Positions 7,022 through 14,386 of a stretch of DNA of 15,713 bases are shown here, piece after piece. Each line of letters opens with the position of its first letter. Position 1 is the stretch's first letter. Source of the stretch: Thermoplasmata archaeon. Its GTDB lineage: Archaea > Thermoplasmatota > Thermoplasmata > Thermoplasmatales > Thermoplasmataceae. The notes beneath the pieces are model-generated. The model was not told the origin of the DNA. It saw only the letters and a list, made by a program, of their open reading frames with translations, and did not search any database. A program made the translations under genes and the position numbers. Location of the stretch: positions 1 through 15,713 of the forward strand of contig JAKBQO010000020.1 of NCBI GenBank assembly GCA_021835185.1, read 5' to 3'.

Positions 7022-8183
7022 ATTGAAATATATCCTGTATACTCAATGTCTTATGTTCAGGAACCAGGCTAACGTCCTTCAGTATGTTTCCTGTTAGTAT
7101 GGATGCCACTGTATCTCCCCTGCTTATTATTCCAGATTCCTTCAGTTTTTTTACACCGGCTACAGATGCAGCGGAAGCCGGTTCACACCCGATTCCCGAC
7201 CTGTCTATTTCTCTTTTTGCTTCCATTATCTGTTCATCCGTAACCTTTTCAACTATTCCCTTTGTAAATTCTATGGCCCTTTTAGCTTTTTTGTAATTTA
7301 CCGGATTTCCAATTTTAATTGCACTTGCTATGGTTTCTGCCTTAACCGGATGAATAGTGTCTTCTTTTCCATTGATATAATCATAAAATGGTGACGCGCC
7401 TGAAGCCTGGATTGCAACAAGCTTTGGCACATAGTCTATAACTCCGAGGGTTCTAAGGTCCATGAGGGCTTTGCCAAATGCAGATGTATTCCCGAGGTTT
7501 CCGGCAGGGAACGTTATAAAATCCGGTTTAATCTTTTCCATGATCTCGTATATTATTGTTTTTTGCCCCTCTATTCTCCATGGATTTAATGAATTGAGAA
7601 TATAAAAATCATTCCGTTTAGCTATAGCTTTCTTCACATTCTCCATGGCGGTGTCAAAATCACCTTCAATATCCACTATGTTTGCACCGTATGCAATAGC
7701 CTGGAATAATTTATTTGCCGAGACATTTTTGCCAGGAATCATTACATAACTCTCTATGCCACCAAAAGCACTATAGCTTGCAGCAGCCGCTGAGGTATTT
7801 CCGGTAGAGGCACAGAGGGTTTTATTAAAGTTAAGCCTTACAGCTTCAGAAACAGCTACTGTCATTCCCCTGTCCTTGAACGACCCGGTTGGATTTTCAC
7901 CCTCGTGTTTGAGGAATATTTTATCAACTCCGGAGTAATTTGAAATTCTGGCATTGCGGTAAAGCATTGTATTGCCTTCTCCCCTTGTAATTATAGCTTT
8001 TTCCGGGATTTCGGGATGTATAAGATTCTTATATTTCCATACCCCCTTCATATTTGTTAATGAGTATTCCATATCATGATGGAACACATCAAGTATGTTT
8101 CCACATTTCCCGCATATATATATGTTGCTGTCTATGGTATATTCGGCATTGCAGGAAGGGCATTTCAAAACAGAATGAGTCAT
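7020..8183 (-). CDS. thrC: Threonine synthase (PLP-dependent)
   Basis: The 387-residue product is a fold-type II PLP enzyme converting O-phosphohomoserine to threonine. An N-terminal zinc-ribbon-like segment (C8, C11, C24, C27) is followed by the substrate entry motif (TRGEGNT, 66-72) and the PLP lysine K103 in ENPTGSFKDRGM. Next come the STGNTSAAAA loop, the PLP-phosphate glycine loop PAGNLGNTSAFGKAL, and SGIGCEPASAASVAG near the C-terminus. Length fits archaeal ThrC, which are shorter than the plant type. It is cytoplasmic, last step of threonine synthesis from aspartate; no homoserine kinase or dehydrogenase is in the window. ATG 8183 is supported by a TATA box ~25 nt upstream. The related enzymes cystathionine and cysteate synthases are possible alternatives, but the motifs fit ThrC best. 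Confidence 0.93.
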   Translation of the reverse strand: MTHSVLKCPSCNAEYTIDSNIYICGKCGNILDVFHHDMEYSLTNMKGVWKYKNLIHPEIPEKAIITRGEGNTMLYRNARISNYSGVDKIFLKHEGENPTGSFKDRGMTVAVSEAVRLNFNKTLCASTGNTSAAAASYSAFGGIESYVMIPGKNVSANKLFQAIAYGANIVDIEGDFDTAMENVKKAIAKRNDFYILNSLNPWRIEGQKTIIYEIMEKIKPDFITFPAGNLGNTSAFGKALMDLRTLGVIDYVPKLVAIQASGASPFYDYINGKEDTIHPVKAETIASAIKIGNPVNYKKAKRAIEFTKGIVEKVTDEQIMEAKREIDRSGIGCEPASAASVAGVKKLKESGIISRGDTVASILTGNILKDVSLVPEHKTLSIQDIFQ

Positions 8184-8200
8184 CTATTGGTTAATATAAA

Positions 8201-8211
8201 GTTATATAAAT
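8201..8211 (-). promoter_or_regulatory. TATA box of thrC
   Basis: On the minus strand this reads TTTATATAAC, about 22-25 nt upstream of ATG 8183. It lies between secG and thrC and suggests that thrC is transcribed on its own. Confidence 0.55.
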
Positions 8212-8273
8212 TATTTGTCAAAACAGAAATGAAAAATATCCATGGAACTGGTTATTGATAATAATTAATAAAT

Positions 8274-8450
8274 CTAGACTGGCCAGAATACCTTTGCAAG
8301 TTCAACTATTACTCCCATGGCTATTCCAATATAAATAATTAATTTCGGGTCTATGGCAGGACCTTTAATTTCCTCTTCATTGAAATAACGTATTAAACCT
8401 GCTCCTGACTGGAAGTTTTCATTCTGGTTGTCCTTTGCCATACTTGTCAT
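8274..8450 (-). CDS. secG: Preprotein translocase subunit Sec61-beta (archaeal SecG)
   Basis: This small gene encodes 58 residues: a hydrophilic N-terminus with SGAGLIRYFNEEEIKGPAID, then a single membrane helix (about residues 37-55, PKLIIYIGIAMGVIVELAKV), ending in FWPV. The SGAGLIRFF-E-E-(D/E)-(T/I)-KGP-I-P pattern directly before a tail-anchoring helix is the hallmark of the archaeal Sec61-beta subunit, the accessory third part of the SecYE protein-conducting channel. It inserts by its C-terminal helix with the N-terminus in the cytoplasm. Two starts are possible: ATG 8450, or ATG 8441 giving 55 residues. The TATA-like box at 8461-8473 sits ~26 nt from 8441, so the shorter form may be the true one. 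secY and secE are not nearby, which is common in archaea. Confidence 0.92.
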   Translation of the reverse strand: MTSMAKDNQNENFQSGAGLIRYFNEEEIKGPAIDPKLIIYIGIAMGVIVELAKVFWPV

Positions 8451-8460
8451 TAATTTAACA

Positions 8461-8473
8461 CTATAATTTAAGT
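8461..8473 (-). promoter_or_regulatory. TATA-like box of secG
   Basis: The minus strand reads ACTTAAATTATAG. Its centre is ~26 nt from ATG 8441 and ~17 nt from ATG 8450, which favours the second Met as the start of a leaderless mRNA. Confidence 0.4.
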
Positions 8474-8503
8474 GTTTTGGTATGGTTGTAAAAGTAAACC
8501 CAT

Positions 8504-9100
8504 TTAGCTTTTCCTTGAATTCTGTATAGCGTCTATGAATCTGTCCGTGCTTATCTGGAGAACTATAATCCTGTATATTCCCGAATCCGTTAATATTTCA
8601 AAGTAATTGCATTTAATCATGGATGGCAGTTCAGGATTAATAATAGAGTGGCTTTTTTTCCCCTGCCTTATTCCTGTTATGGAAAGGGAATTTATTTTTA
8701 GAAATGGTATATATGATAGCACATATGGATGTGAGTACTGATAAAATTCTATGAAATGGCCAACAAAAGCAACCTTTGCATCAATATATTTTTCATGTTC
8801 CAGTCCCTGAATAATGTCAAAATTATTATTCTTTATTGATACATTAAATGTTGCTGTAGCATCCATAATATTGATAATCTGGCCCGGAGGGTATTTAGGT
8901 ATTTTGCTAAGTACTCTCAATTCCGAAAAATGGTTGTAATAGACGAATGGAAAAACGGTAAATGAAACACCGAGAATGAAAAATATGGCAGTGTAAAGAA
9001 GGAAAACTGCAATAAAGTTCCTGGAGCTAAGTGAAACTATCAGGCCCAGTACAATTGACCCGGCAAATACTGACAGAAAGTAATATAGTTTCCTTATCAT
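8504..9100 (-). CDS. Unrecognised membrane protein with two N-terminal helices and a soluble C-terminal domain
   Basis: I do not recognise this 198-residue protein. It starts MIRKLYYF and has two adjacent membrane segments (about residues 6-25 and 29-54) separated by a short SSRN turn. After these comes a ~140-residue region without further clear helices, rich in beta-type patterns and ending in ISTDRFIDAIQNSRKS. With positive residues at the N-terminus, both ends are predicted cytoplasmic and the C-terminal domain would lie against the inner face of the membrane. That topology resembles proteins with a membrane hairpin and a PH-like cytoplasmic domain, but this is inference without a sequence match. 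It has its own promoter and lies divergent from another unknown membrane protein gene. Coding status is supported by length and composition. Confidence 0.7.
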   Translation of the reverse strand: MIRKLYYFLSVFAGSIVLGLIVSLSSRNFIAVFLLYTAIFFILGVSFTVFPFVYYNHFSELRVLSKIPKYPPGQIINIMDATATFNVSIKNNNFDIIQGLEHEKYIDAKVAFVGHFIEFYQYSHPYVLSYIPFLKINSLSITGIRQGKKSHSIINPELPSMIKCNYFEILTDSGIYRIIVLQISTDRFIDAIQNSRKS

Positions 9101-9118
9101 ATATTTATAATAGTTCAG

Positions 9119-9128
9119 AATAAATAAT
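9119..9128 (-). promoter_or_regulatory. TATA box of the gene at 8504-9100
   Basis: On the minus strand TTATTATTTA is centred ~24 nt from ATG 9100, again predicting a leaderless mRNA. Confidence 0.45.
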
Positions 9129-9171
9129 AATTTTGTTACTATTTAAAAAACCCACCAATAAGCAAAATATT

Positions 9172-9181
9172 TTAATATATA
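9172..9181 (+). promoter_or_regulatory. TATA box of the gene at 9200-10033
   Basis: TTAATATATA is only a few bases before ATG 9185 but ~24 nt before the in-frame ATG 9200, so it supports the latter as the translation start. Confidence 0.5.
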
Positions 9182-9199
9182 AAAATGCCATTACTGCAT

Positions 9200-10033
9200 A
9201 TGGGAAACGCAGGAAATAAAAGGAAATACAGGGTACTTACTATCATTTTCATTGCAGCAGTGATTATTGCCCTGGTAGGCATAACTGTATATTCCGGCGT
9301 TTTCCCTCCTGCATCAGTTGTGGAATCGTACAGTATGGAACATTCAGCTCAATGGCAGTATGGAATTATAGATGAGGGAACTGTAGTGCTGGTAAAAAAA
9401 GTCAATAATATAAACGATATAGTAACCTATGTCCAGGGAAGAAGCAGCAATATTAGTACATACGGCGAATATGGAAATGTAATACTATACCACAACAGTG
9501 CACTGAATGTTGTGACCATACACAGGGCTATATTCTATCTGGAATGGAATGGAACCAGCCCGGAAATAGCAGGATACCATAACCAATCCTATATCCATTT
9601 TTATAAAGACAATATAGTTCTGGATGGCATAGGATATGCACATAGAAATCTTATAGTCAATGTATCCGGTTACGCAGGCGATTCTGGATTTATAACTGTT
9701 GGCGACCACAACCTAGCGTGCCTTTCTTATAATTCTGGCTACTATAACAGGACATACAATGCATATTATGCTTCTGACCAGAATATCTGGGGAATCAAGC
9801 CAGTGTCACTGAACCAGATAGTTGGCAAAGCTTATGGGTATGTACCATGGTTCGGGCTGGTAAAGCTAAATATTCTAAGGCTAGAGGGTGAGTGGCCAAG
9901 GCAATATTACACACATGTTCCTGAGTATTCATATGCCGGGCTATTTCTCTCCATTGCAGCCATACTGACAATTATCCTGTTCCCCTATGGAAAGGTATAC
10001 AATAAAGTCAAAAGAAAGACTAGAAATTCTTAG
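9200..10033 (+). CDS. Unrecognised membrane-anchored protein with a large external domain
   Basis: From ATG 9200 the product has 277 residues. ATG 9185 would add five but sits too close to the TATA box. A basic N-terminus (NKRKYR) precedes a membrane helix (about residues 12-32). About 210 residues rich in Tyr, Asn, Gly and Ser follow, then a second helix (about 244-264) and a basic tail (KVKRKTRNS). The basic ends predict both termini in the cytoplasm and the middle domain outside. The outer domain contains five N-glycosylation sequons (NIS, NGT, NQS, NVS, NRT), expected for surface proteins of glycosylating archaea. No enzymatic motif is recognised. The gene is divergent from another unknown membrane protein and overlaps the convergent mevalonate 3-kinase gene by 14 nt. 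Confidence 0.72.
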   Translation: MGNAGNKRKYRVLTIIFIAAVIIALVGITVYSGVFPPASVVESYSMEHSAQWQYGIIDEGTVVLVKKVNNINDIVTYVQGRSSNISTYGEYGNVILYHNSALNVVTIHRAIFYLEWNGTSPEIAGYHNQSYIHFYKDNIVLDGIGYAHRNLIVNVSGYAGDSGFITVGDHNLACLSYNSGYYNRTYNAYYASDQNIWGIKPVSLNQIVGKAYGYVPWFGLVKLNILRLEGEWPRQYYTHVPEYSYAGLFLSIAAILTIILFPYGKVYNKVKRKTRNS

Positions 10034-10988
10034 ATATAACGTCCGGTTTCCCTGCTACCTTAAGATACACCGGTGTACACTTAAACTCCATTGCCGCATT
10101 TTTCATCTTTTCCATATTCTTCCTTTCCACTGCAACAAATACATTGGTTCCACCGGTCACTATATACGCATTCCAGAATTCAGCTTTCAGCTCCTCAACT
10201 TTCTCTATAAGCCTCTGCATTTCATCGGTAATTATAGACACACCAACTTCCCTTAGCATGGAGTGGTATTCCTGCGTATCTTTTTCACCTGCTTCAAATA
10301 TGCCTTTAATATCGCCGCTATCGGCCATTTTTTCAAGTTCCTTCGCCCTCAATTCAGAGTTTTTTACCCTTTCCGCATATTTTTCATGATTTATGATATT
10401 GCTGTGTATGGTATCAGACGGTTTTCTATCCTCCGAAAATTTGCATGCAACTATTACAAAATCCTCAAAGTCCTCAGGCCCCAGGATTTCATCTGTTAAT
10501 GATTCCTTTCCGTTGGCATGATTTATTGTAAAGCCGCCGAACATGCTTCTTCCAGCACTTTCAGATATCTGCTGCAGGTCGTTTTCGAAATTAAATATAT
10601 TTATATTGTATTCAAATATAGATTGTATGCACTCGCCAATTGCGGCAGCACCTGCATCAGAACTCCCGCTGATCACGTTTTTGTTTTCAGATACAAATGA
10701 AACTTCAGAATATTCCGGATGGCGCATAAGAACCTCATGCCTGTATTTGTCTATGACAACAAATGGGGATCGTGGAGAATCGGGTGAAACCTCCTTTCCG
10801 TTTATAATGCCTGATTTCTGGTTAGAAAGGTACAGATCAGTTTTGACATATATATCATCATCAAGCCCTGTATATGCTATTCCTGCAGTTGTATGCCTGG
10901 GGAGGCGTTTCTTATTGTCCGATACTCCACCCAGAAGTAATATCCCTATAGTAGGATATGCCTTAACTTCAACGTAATATTTTTCCAT
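10020..10988 (-). CDS. Mevalonate 3-kinase
   Basis: The 322-residue protein is a GHMP-superfamily member closely resembling mevalonate diphosphate decarboxylase. It matches my memory of Thermoplasma acidophilum Ta1305, the first characterised mevalonate 3-kinase (EC 2.7.1.185): YPTIGILLLGG at 11-21, HTTAGIAYT at 32-40, the phosphate loop SGSSDAGAAA at 107-116, SESAGRSMFGG, NPSD-like KPSDTIHSNII, EYHSMLREVGVSII and WNAYIVTGGTNVFVAVE. Decarboxylases have a catalytic Asp in FDAGPN; here the aligned position is T278 (VTGGTN), so the decarboxylation step is lost and phosphorylation of mevalonate at the 3-hydroxyl is the expected reaction. The product is then phosphorylated at C5 and decarboxylated to isopentenyl phosphate in the Thermoplasmatales pathway. 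It is cytoplasmic. The partner enzymes are not in the window. Confidence 0.92.
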   Translation of the reverse strand: MEKYYVEVKAYPTIGILLLGGVSDNKKRLPRHTTAGIAYTGLDDDIYVKTDLYLSNQKSGIINGKEVSPDSPRSPFVVIDKYRHEVLMRHPEYSEVSFVSENKNVISGSSDAGAAAIGECIQSIFEYNINIFNFENDLQQISESAGRSMFGGFTINHANGKESLTDEILGPEDFEDFVIVACKFSEDRKPSDTIHSNIINHEKYAERVKNSELRAKELEKMADSGDIKGIFEAGEKDTQEYHSMLREVGVSIITDEMQRLIEKVEELKAEFWNAYIVTGGTNVFVAVERKNMEKMKNAAMEFKCTPVYLKVAGKPDVISKNF

Positions 10989-11002
10989 ATTCTGAAATCA
11001 AC

Positions 11003-11014
11003 TATAAGATAAAA
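11003..11014 (-). promoter_or_regulatory. TATA-like region of the mevalonate 3-kinase gene
   Basis: The minus strand carries TTTTATCTTATA about 16-26 nt before ATG 10988. It lies directly beside the 7-bp inverted repeat at 11014-11033. Confidence 0.4.
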
Positions 11015-11033
11015 CCATTTTGTCTTAAATGGT
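11014..11033. repeat. Perfect 7-bp inverted repeat upstream of mevalonate 3-kinase
   Basis: ACCATTT (11014-11020) and AAATGGT (11027-11033) flank a 6-nt spacer. The repeat abuts the predicted TATA element of the kinase promoter on its upstream side, a place where an archaeal activator or repressor could act. A chance palindrome cannot be excluded. Confidence 0.45.
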
Positions 11034-11099
11034 AAAAATAATGCTACAGTACCGGTGTAATTTCCTTTTAAATGAATATAAAAAGAACCACCTAAACAA

Positions 11100-11108
11100 T
11101 TATCTATA
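11100..11108 (+). promoter_or_regulatory. TATA-like box of the CBS-glyS operon
   Basis: TTATCTATA is centred ~23 nt before ATG 11127; no Shine-Dalgarno sequence is seen before that ATG, consistent with a leaderless operon transcript. Confidence 0.45.
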
Positions 11109-11126
11109 AGAAAAACATTACCTCAC

Positions 11127-11972
11127 ATGGATTATAAAGTCTCAGACATTATGACAAGAGACCCGCTTTGCTATACTGTTCCCAGTGCAATTTCAGACGT
11201 AATACAGGTACTTATTAAAAATAATATAACAGGCATACCGGTAAAGGATAATCAGAATCATTATCAGGGCGTAATAACGAGAAGGGATATTTTTTATAAT
11301 CCGGATGAGACACAGACAGCACTGGTGATGAGAAAAGCTCCTACTGTCAATGAAAACGATTCCATTAACACAGCAGCCAGGCAGCTTTATACGCAGAAAA
11401 AAAGGCATCTTGTAGTGGTTAATGATAAAAATGAAGTCACAGGAATCCTTACTCCGCAGAATTTTTTAAACATTATAAAGGAAAAATACGGGAAAGTAAA
11501 GGTTAAGGAGGTTCTGGAATACATATCAGTGCCCATATGGGAGGATACACCTTTATCTGTTGCACTTCTTACTATGAACCTGTCCCAGATTTATTCCTTC
11601 CCTGTTGTAAACAGGGGAGGCAAATTCACTGGCCTTGTAACGGACCGTGATATATTTGACAAGGTTAAAATGTACCAGACCATAGAATCCTCGGAATCAG
11701 GAATAGCAGATGATGAAGACCCCTGGTCATGGGATGGAATAAAGAATGTGTTTACATATTTTATAGCAAAATCAAATATTACAGTTCCTGACATACCTGT
11801 AAAAAAACTTATGGTGGGTTCACCTAAAGTAATTTACCTGGAATCTGACCTGGAGGACGCCGTTAAACTGATGTCAAGCGAAAATTATAACCAGCTACCA
11901 GTCCTTACAGGCCATGGTGAGATTTACGGTATGCTATACGATATAGAAATCATGAAAATTTTCAAGGATTAA
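11127..11972 (+). CDS. Protein with four CBS domains (two Bateman modules)
   Basis: The 281-residue product consists of four CBS repeats at roughly residues 1-60, 62-120, 125-185 and 222-281. Each starts with a form of V-DIM-xxP / VMRKAP / VLEYISVP / KLMVGSP and ends with a G-(V/I/L)-(I/V/L)-T-x-x-(D/N)-like turn: GVITRRD, GILTPQN, GLVTDRD and GMLYDIE. Paired CBS domains bind adenosine ligands such as AMP, ATP or S-adenosylmethionine and act as sensors. A linker of about 35 residues rich in acidic residues and Trp (DDEDPWSWDGIKN) separates the third and fourth repeats. No catalytic or DNA-binding domain is attached. Its stop codon is one base before the start of glycyl-tRNA synthetase, so the two are almost certainly cotranscribed. 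It is soluble and cytoplasmic. The regulated target is unknown. Confidence 0.9.
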   Translation: MDYKVSDIMTRDPLCYTVPSAISDVIQVLIKNNITGIPVKDNQNHYQGVITRRDIFYNPDETQTALVMRKAPTVNENDSINTAARQLYTQKKRHLVVVNDKNEVTGILTPQNFLNIIKEKYGKVKVKEVLEYISVPIWEDTPLSVALLTMNLSQIYSFPVVNRGGKFTGLVTDRDIFDKVKMYQTIESSESGIADDEDPWSWDGIKNVFTYFIAKSNITVPDIPVKKLMVGSPKVIYLESDLEDAVKLMSSENYNQLPVLTGHGEIYGMLYDIEIMKIFKD

Positions 11973-11973
11973 T

Positions 11974-13398
11974 ATGTACGATGATATAGTTGAACTGGCA
12001 AAAAGGCGGGGATTTTTCTGGCCATCATTTTCAATATACGGTGGGTTCGCTGGTTTTTATGATTATGGCCCCCTTGGCGTATTATTAAAAGACAATATTA
12101 TACGTACATGGAAGGAATCCTACATGGAGGATGGGGCAATATTCCTTGATTCGCCGAATATAACTCCTGAACCTGTCTTCAGGGCATCCGGGCATCTTGC
12201 AAGATTTTCAGATCTGGCTGCTGAATGTGAAAAGTGCAAGAGCAAATTTAAATTTGAATCAGTGCTGGCATTCAATAAACAGGATATTATCCCGGCGAAT
12301 CTTGAGGAAGCAAAGAAAATCGCATCCGATACCTATCTCAAATGCCCTGTATGCGGGAGCCGCATAACAAACATTTATGATTTTAACCTTATGTACAAAG
12401 TATCTGGCGATTATTATCTGAGGCCGGAAACTGCACAGGGAATATTTGTAAATTTTAAATTGCTTTTCAATTATAACAGAGGCAAACTTCCAATGATAGT
12501 AGGACAGGCAGGGAAAGGCTTCAGAAATGAAATTTCGCCCAGGCAAAGCCTTATCCGGCTCAGGGAATTTAACCAGTGTGAAATCGAGGTTTTTCTTGAC
12601 CCTGAAAACCTTGAGTTTAAAAGCCTCTACGATTATAAAAAAATTAAAATAAAGCCAAATACCGGAGAGGAGCTGGATATTACTGTAAAAGAAGCATTTG
12701 AGAGAGGATTGATCAGCAGCCAGGCATTTGCATATTTTGTACTTAAAACCCAGAACATACTTGAAAATATCGGCATTGAAAGCAGCAAACTGAGATTCAG
12801 GCAACATGATCCAGATGAAAGGGCGCACTATGCTTCTGATTCATGGGATGCTGAAGGGTTAATAGACAATGAATGGTTCGAAATTGTAGGGATTGCAAAC
12901 AGGACAGATTTCGATTTGAACAACCACCAGTCAAGTTCCGGTGAGACCATGACAACAAAAATAGAGGAAAGAGAATTCATTCCATATGTCATAGAGCCGT
13001 CATACGGGATAGACAGGATTCTTCTCACACTGATGGCACAGTCACTTGAAACCAGGGATGGAAAGAATGTCCTTAAAATCCCTTATCCTGTAGCCCCATA
13101 TCATTTTGCAGTGTTTCCACTGATGAAAAAAGAAAATTTGAAGGAAAAGGCAGAATATATTTATGAAAATATGAAAAAACAGGATAAATATATAGTATAC
13201 GATGAGGCGGGCACAATAGGAAAAAGATACGCCAGGCAGGATGAGATTGGAACTCCCTACTGCATAACCGTTGATTACCAGACACTTGAAGACAATACAG
13301 TAACGGTAAGGTCAAGGGATACGGCAGAACAAAAAAGAATAAAAATAGAAGAACTGCTGGATCTGGATTTTATAAATTCATATATTTATAAAAAATAA
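11974..13398 (+). CDS. glyS: Glycyl-tRNA synthetase, archaeal/eukaryotic alpha2 type
   Basis: The 474-residue class II enzyme charges tRNA-Gly with glycine using ATP. It begins RRGFFWPSFSIYGGFAGFYDYGPLG, diagnostic for alpha2 GlyRS. Visible further on are a zinc ribbon (C85, C88, C124, C127), the RPETAQGIF motif, motif 2 (GKGFRNEISPRQ from residue 180), a REFNQCEIE stretch and motif 3 (EPSYGIDRIL, 341-350). The C-terminal ~110 residues form the anticodon-binding domain, with YPVAPYHFAVFPL at its start and YDEAGTIGKRYARQDEIGTPYC later. Eukaryotic-type insertions are short, so the length is compact for archaea. It follows the CBS gene after one base, with no own promoter and no clear Shine-Dalgarno, suggesting translational coupling. 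It is cytoplasmic and essential; convergent htrA ends 5 nt downstream. Confidence 0.96.
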   Translation: MYDDIVELAKRRGFFWPSFSIYGGFAGFYDYGPLGVLLKDNIIRTWKESYMEDGAIFLDSPNITPEPVFRASGHLARFSDLAAECEKCKSKFKFESVLAFNKQDIIPANLEEAKKIASDTYLKCPVCGSRITNIYDFNLMYKVSGDYYLRPETAQGIFVNFKLLFNYNRGKLPMIVGQAGKGFRNEISPRQSLIRLREFNQCEIEVFLDPENLEFKSLYDYKKIKIKPNTGEELDITVKEAFERGLISSQAFAYFVLKTQNILENIGIESSKLRFRQHDPDERAHYASDSWDAEGLIDNEWFEIVGIANRTDFDLNNHQSSSGETMTTKIEEREFIPYVIEPSYGIDRILLTLMAQSLETRDGKNVLKIPYPVAPYHFAVFPLMKKENLKEKAEYIYENMKKQDKYIVYDEAGTIGKRYARQDEIGTPYCITVDYQTLEDNTVTVRSRDTAEQKRIKIEELLDLDFINSYIYKK

Positions 13399-13403
13399 AA
13401 TTT

Positions 13404-14366
13404 TTATGCATCCAGTATTTCTATACGTTTTTTAGTTTCCTTCTTATATTCTATGGTTGTCCTGTATTTTGACCCTCCACGGATGAATATAACATCTGTG
13501 TTGCCTTTCATCTCAGCTACACCTTTAATAAGGTCTCTCATAGATTTTACGGGTGTTCCGGCAAATTCTGTAATCACATCCCCTGGCCTCAACCCGGCAT
13601 CGTAAGCAGGTGAATATCTGTCTATTCTTGCAACCATAACACCATTTTCCAGTTTGACGCCATATCTCCCTTGAGACGATTCATTGATCTCAATTCCAGA
13701 GATGCCTATATAATTCCTTTTAACTTTGCCGGTATTTATTATATCATTCAGTTCCTTTTTAATGGTGTTTACCGGAATGGAAAATCCTATTCCATTTGCC
13801 TGTGCTATCATTGCCGTATTTATTCCAACAGCTTTGCCTGTTAAGTCTACCAGAGGGCCTCCACTGTTTCCTGGATTTATTGCAGCATCTGTTTGCAATA
13901 GCCCTTCAAATATGAAGTCTGCCCATGGCATTGGCCTGTTTTTGGCACTTATTACGCCCATTGATACAGTATGCCCGCCGGGAAGCCCCAGCGCATTGCC
14001 TATAGCCAGTACTATTGAACCTACCCTTATCTTTTCAGAGTCTCCAAGTTCTATTACGGGAAAGTCATCTCCCGGGATTTTCACAAGTGCCACATCGGTC
14101 TGGGGGTCTGTTCCGGCTATTTCCCCCTTGAATTTTCTTCCGTCATTGAGTACCACATCAACGGTTTCGGCTCCTTCAATAACGTGGTTGTTTGTAAGTA
14201 TATACCCATCATGGCTGATAATAAAGCCTGACCCTGCTCCCTTCACAGGTGTTATGCCATAGCCAAAATTGCCGCTGTAGATTGTGCTGTTTATGCTTAC
14301 CACAGCCCTGCTTGCTTTTTCTGCTATCTCTACTGTGTTGTTGTTTAATTCTTCTATGTTGTTCAT
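13404..14366 (-). CDS. htrA: HtrA/DegP-type serine protease with C-terminal PDZ domain, no export signal
   Basis: The 320-residue product is a family S1C trypsin-like protease. The catalytic triad is H61 (LTNNHVIEGA), D91 (DPQTDVALVKI) and S168 (INPGNSGGPL). A single PDZ domain follows from ~215 (NYIGISGIEIN, then SPAYDAGLRPGDVITEFAGTPV). HtrA proteases degrade or refold damaged proteins, usually outside the cytoplasm. Here the N-terminus (MNNIEELNNNTVEIAEKA) is hydrophilic, with no signal peptide or membrane anchor, so a cytoplasmic location is inferred unless the start is misassigned; no in-frame upstream extension with a hydrophobic segment is evident near the promoter. ATG 14366 lies ~25 nt from the TATA element shared with the divergent HxlR-type gene. 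The catalytic assignment is secure. Confidence 0.93.
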   Translation of the reverse strand: MNNIEELNNNTVEIAEKASRAVVSINSTIYSGNFGYGITPVKGAGSGFIISHDGYILTNNHVIEGAETVDVVLNDGRKFKGEIAGTDPQTDVALVKIPGDDFPVIELGDSEKIRVGSIVLAIGNALGLPGGHTVSMGVISAKNRPMPWADFIFEGLLQTDAAINPGNSGGPLVDLTGKAVGINTAMIAQANGIGFSIPVNTIKKELNDIINTGKVKRNYIGISGIEINESSQGRYGVKLENGVMVARIDRYSPAYDAGLRPGDVITEFAGTPVKSMRDLIKGVAEMKGNTDVIFIRGGSKYRTTIEYKKETKKRIEILDA

Positions 14367-14386
14367 GATATGTTAATTATATTCAA

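Noticed and set aside
10543..10977. 144-codon antisense open frame inside mevalonate 3-kinase
   Set aside because: It is a shadow of a strongly conserved gene with no promoter or ribosome site.
10020..10988. Mevalonate diphosphate decarboxylase
   Set aside because: The catalytic Asp of the decarboxylase motif is replaced by Thr, and the whole sequence follows the mevalonate 3-kinase pattern.
12259..12828. 189-codon antisense open frame inside glyS
   Set aside because: It is the complement of conserved GlyRS sequence including the zinc ribbon and motif 2; the translation shows no protein-like pattern of its own.
13726..14262. 178-codon antisense open frame inside htrA
   Set aside because: It mirrors the conserved protease core; no start signal or recognisable domain.
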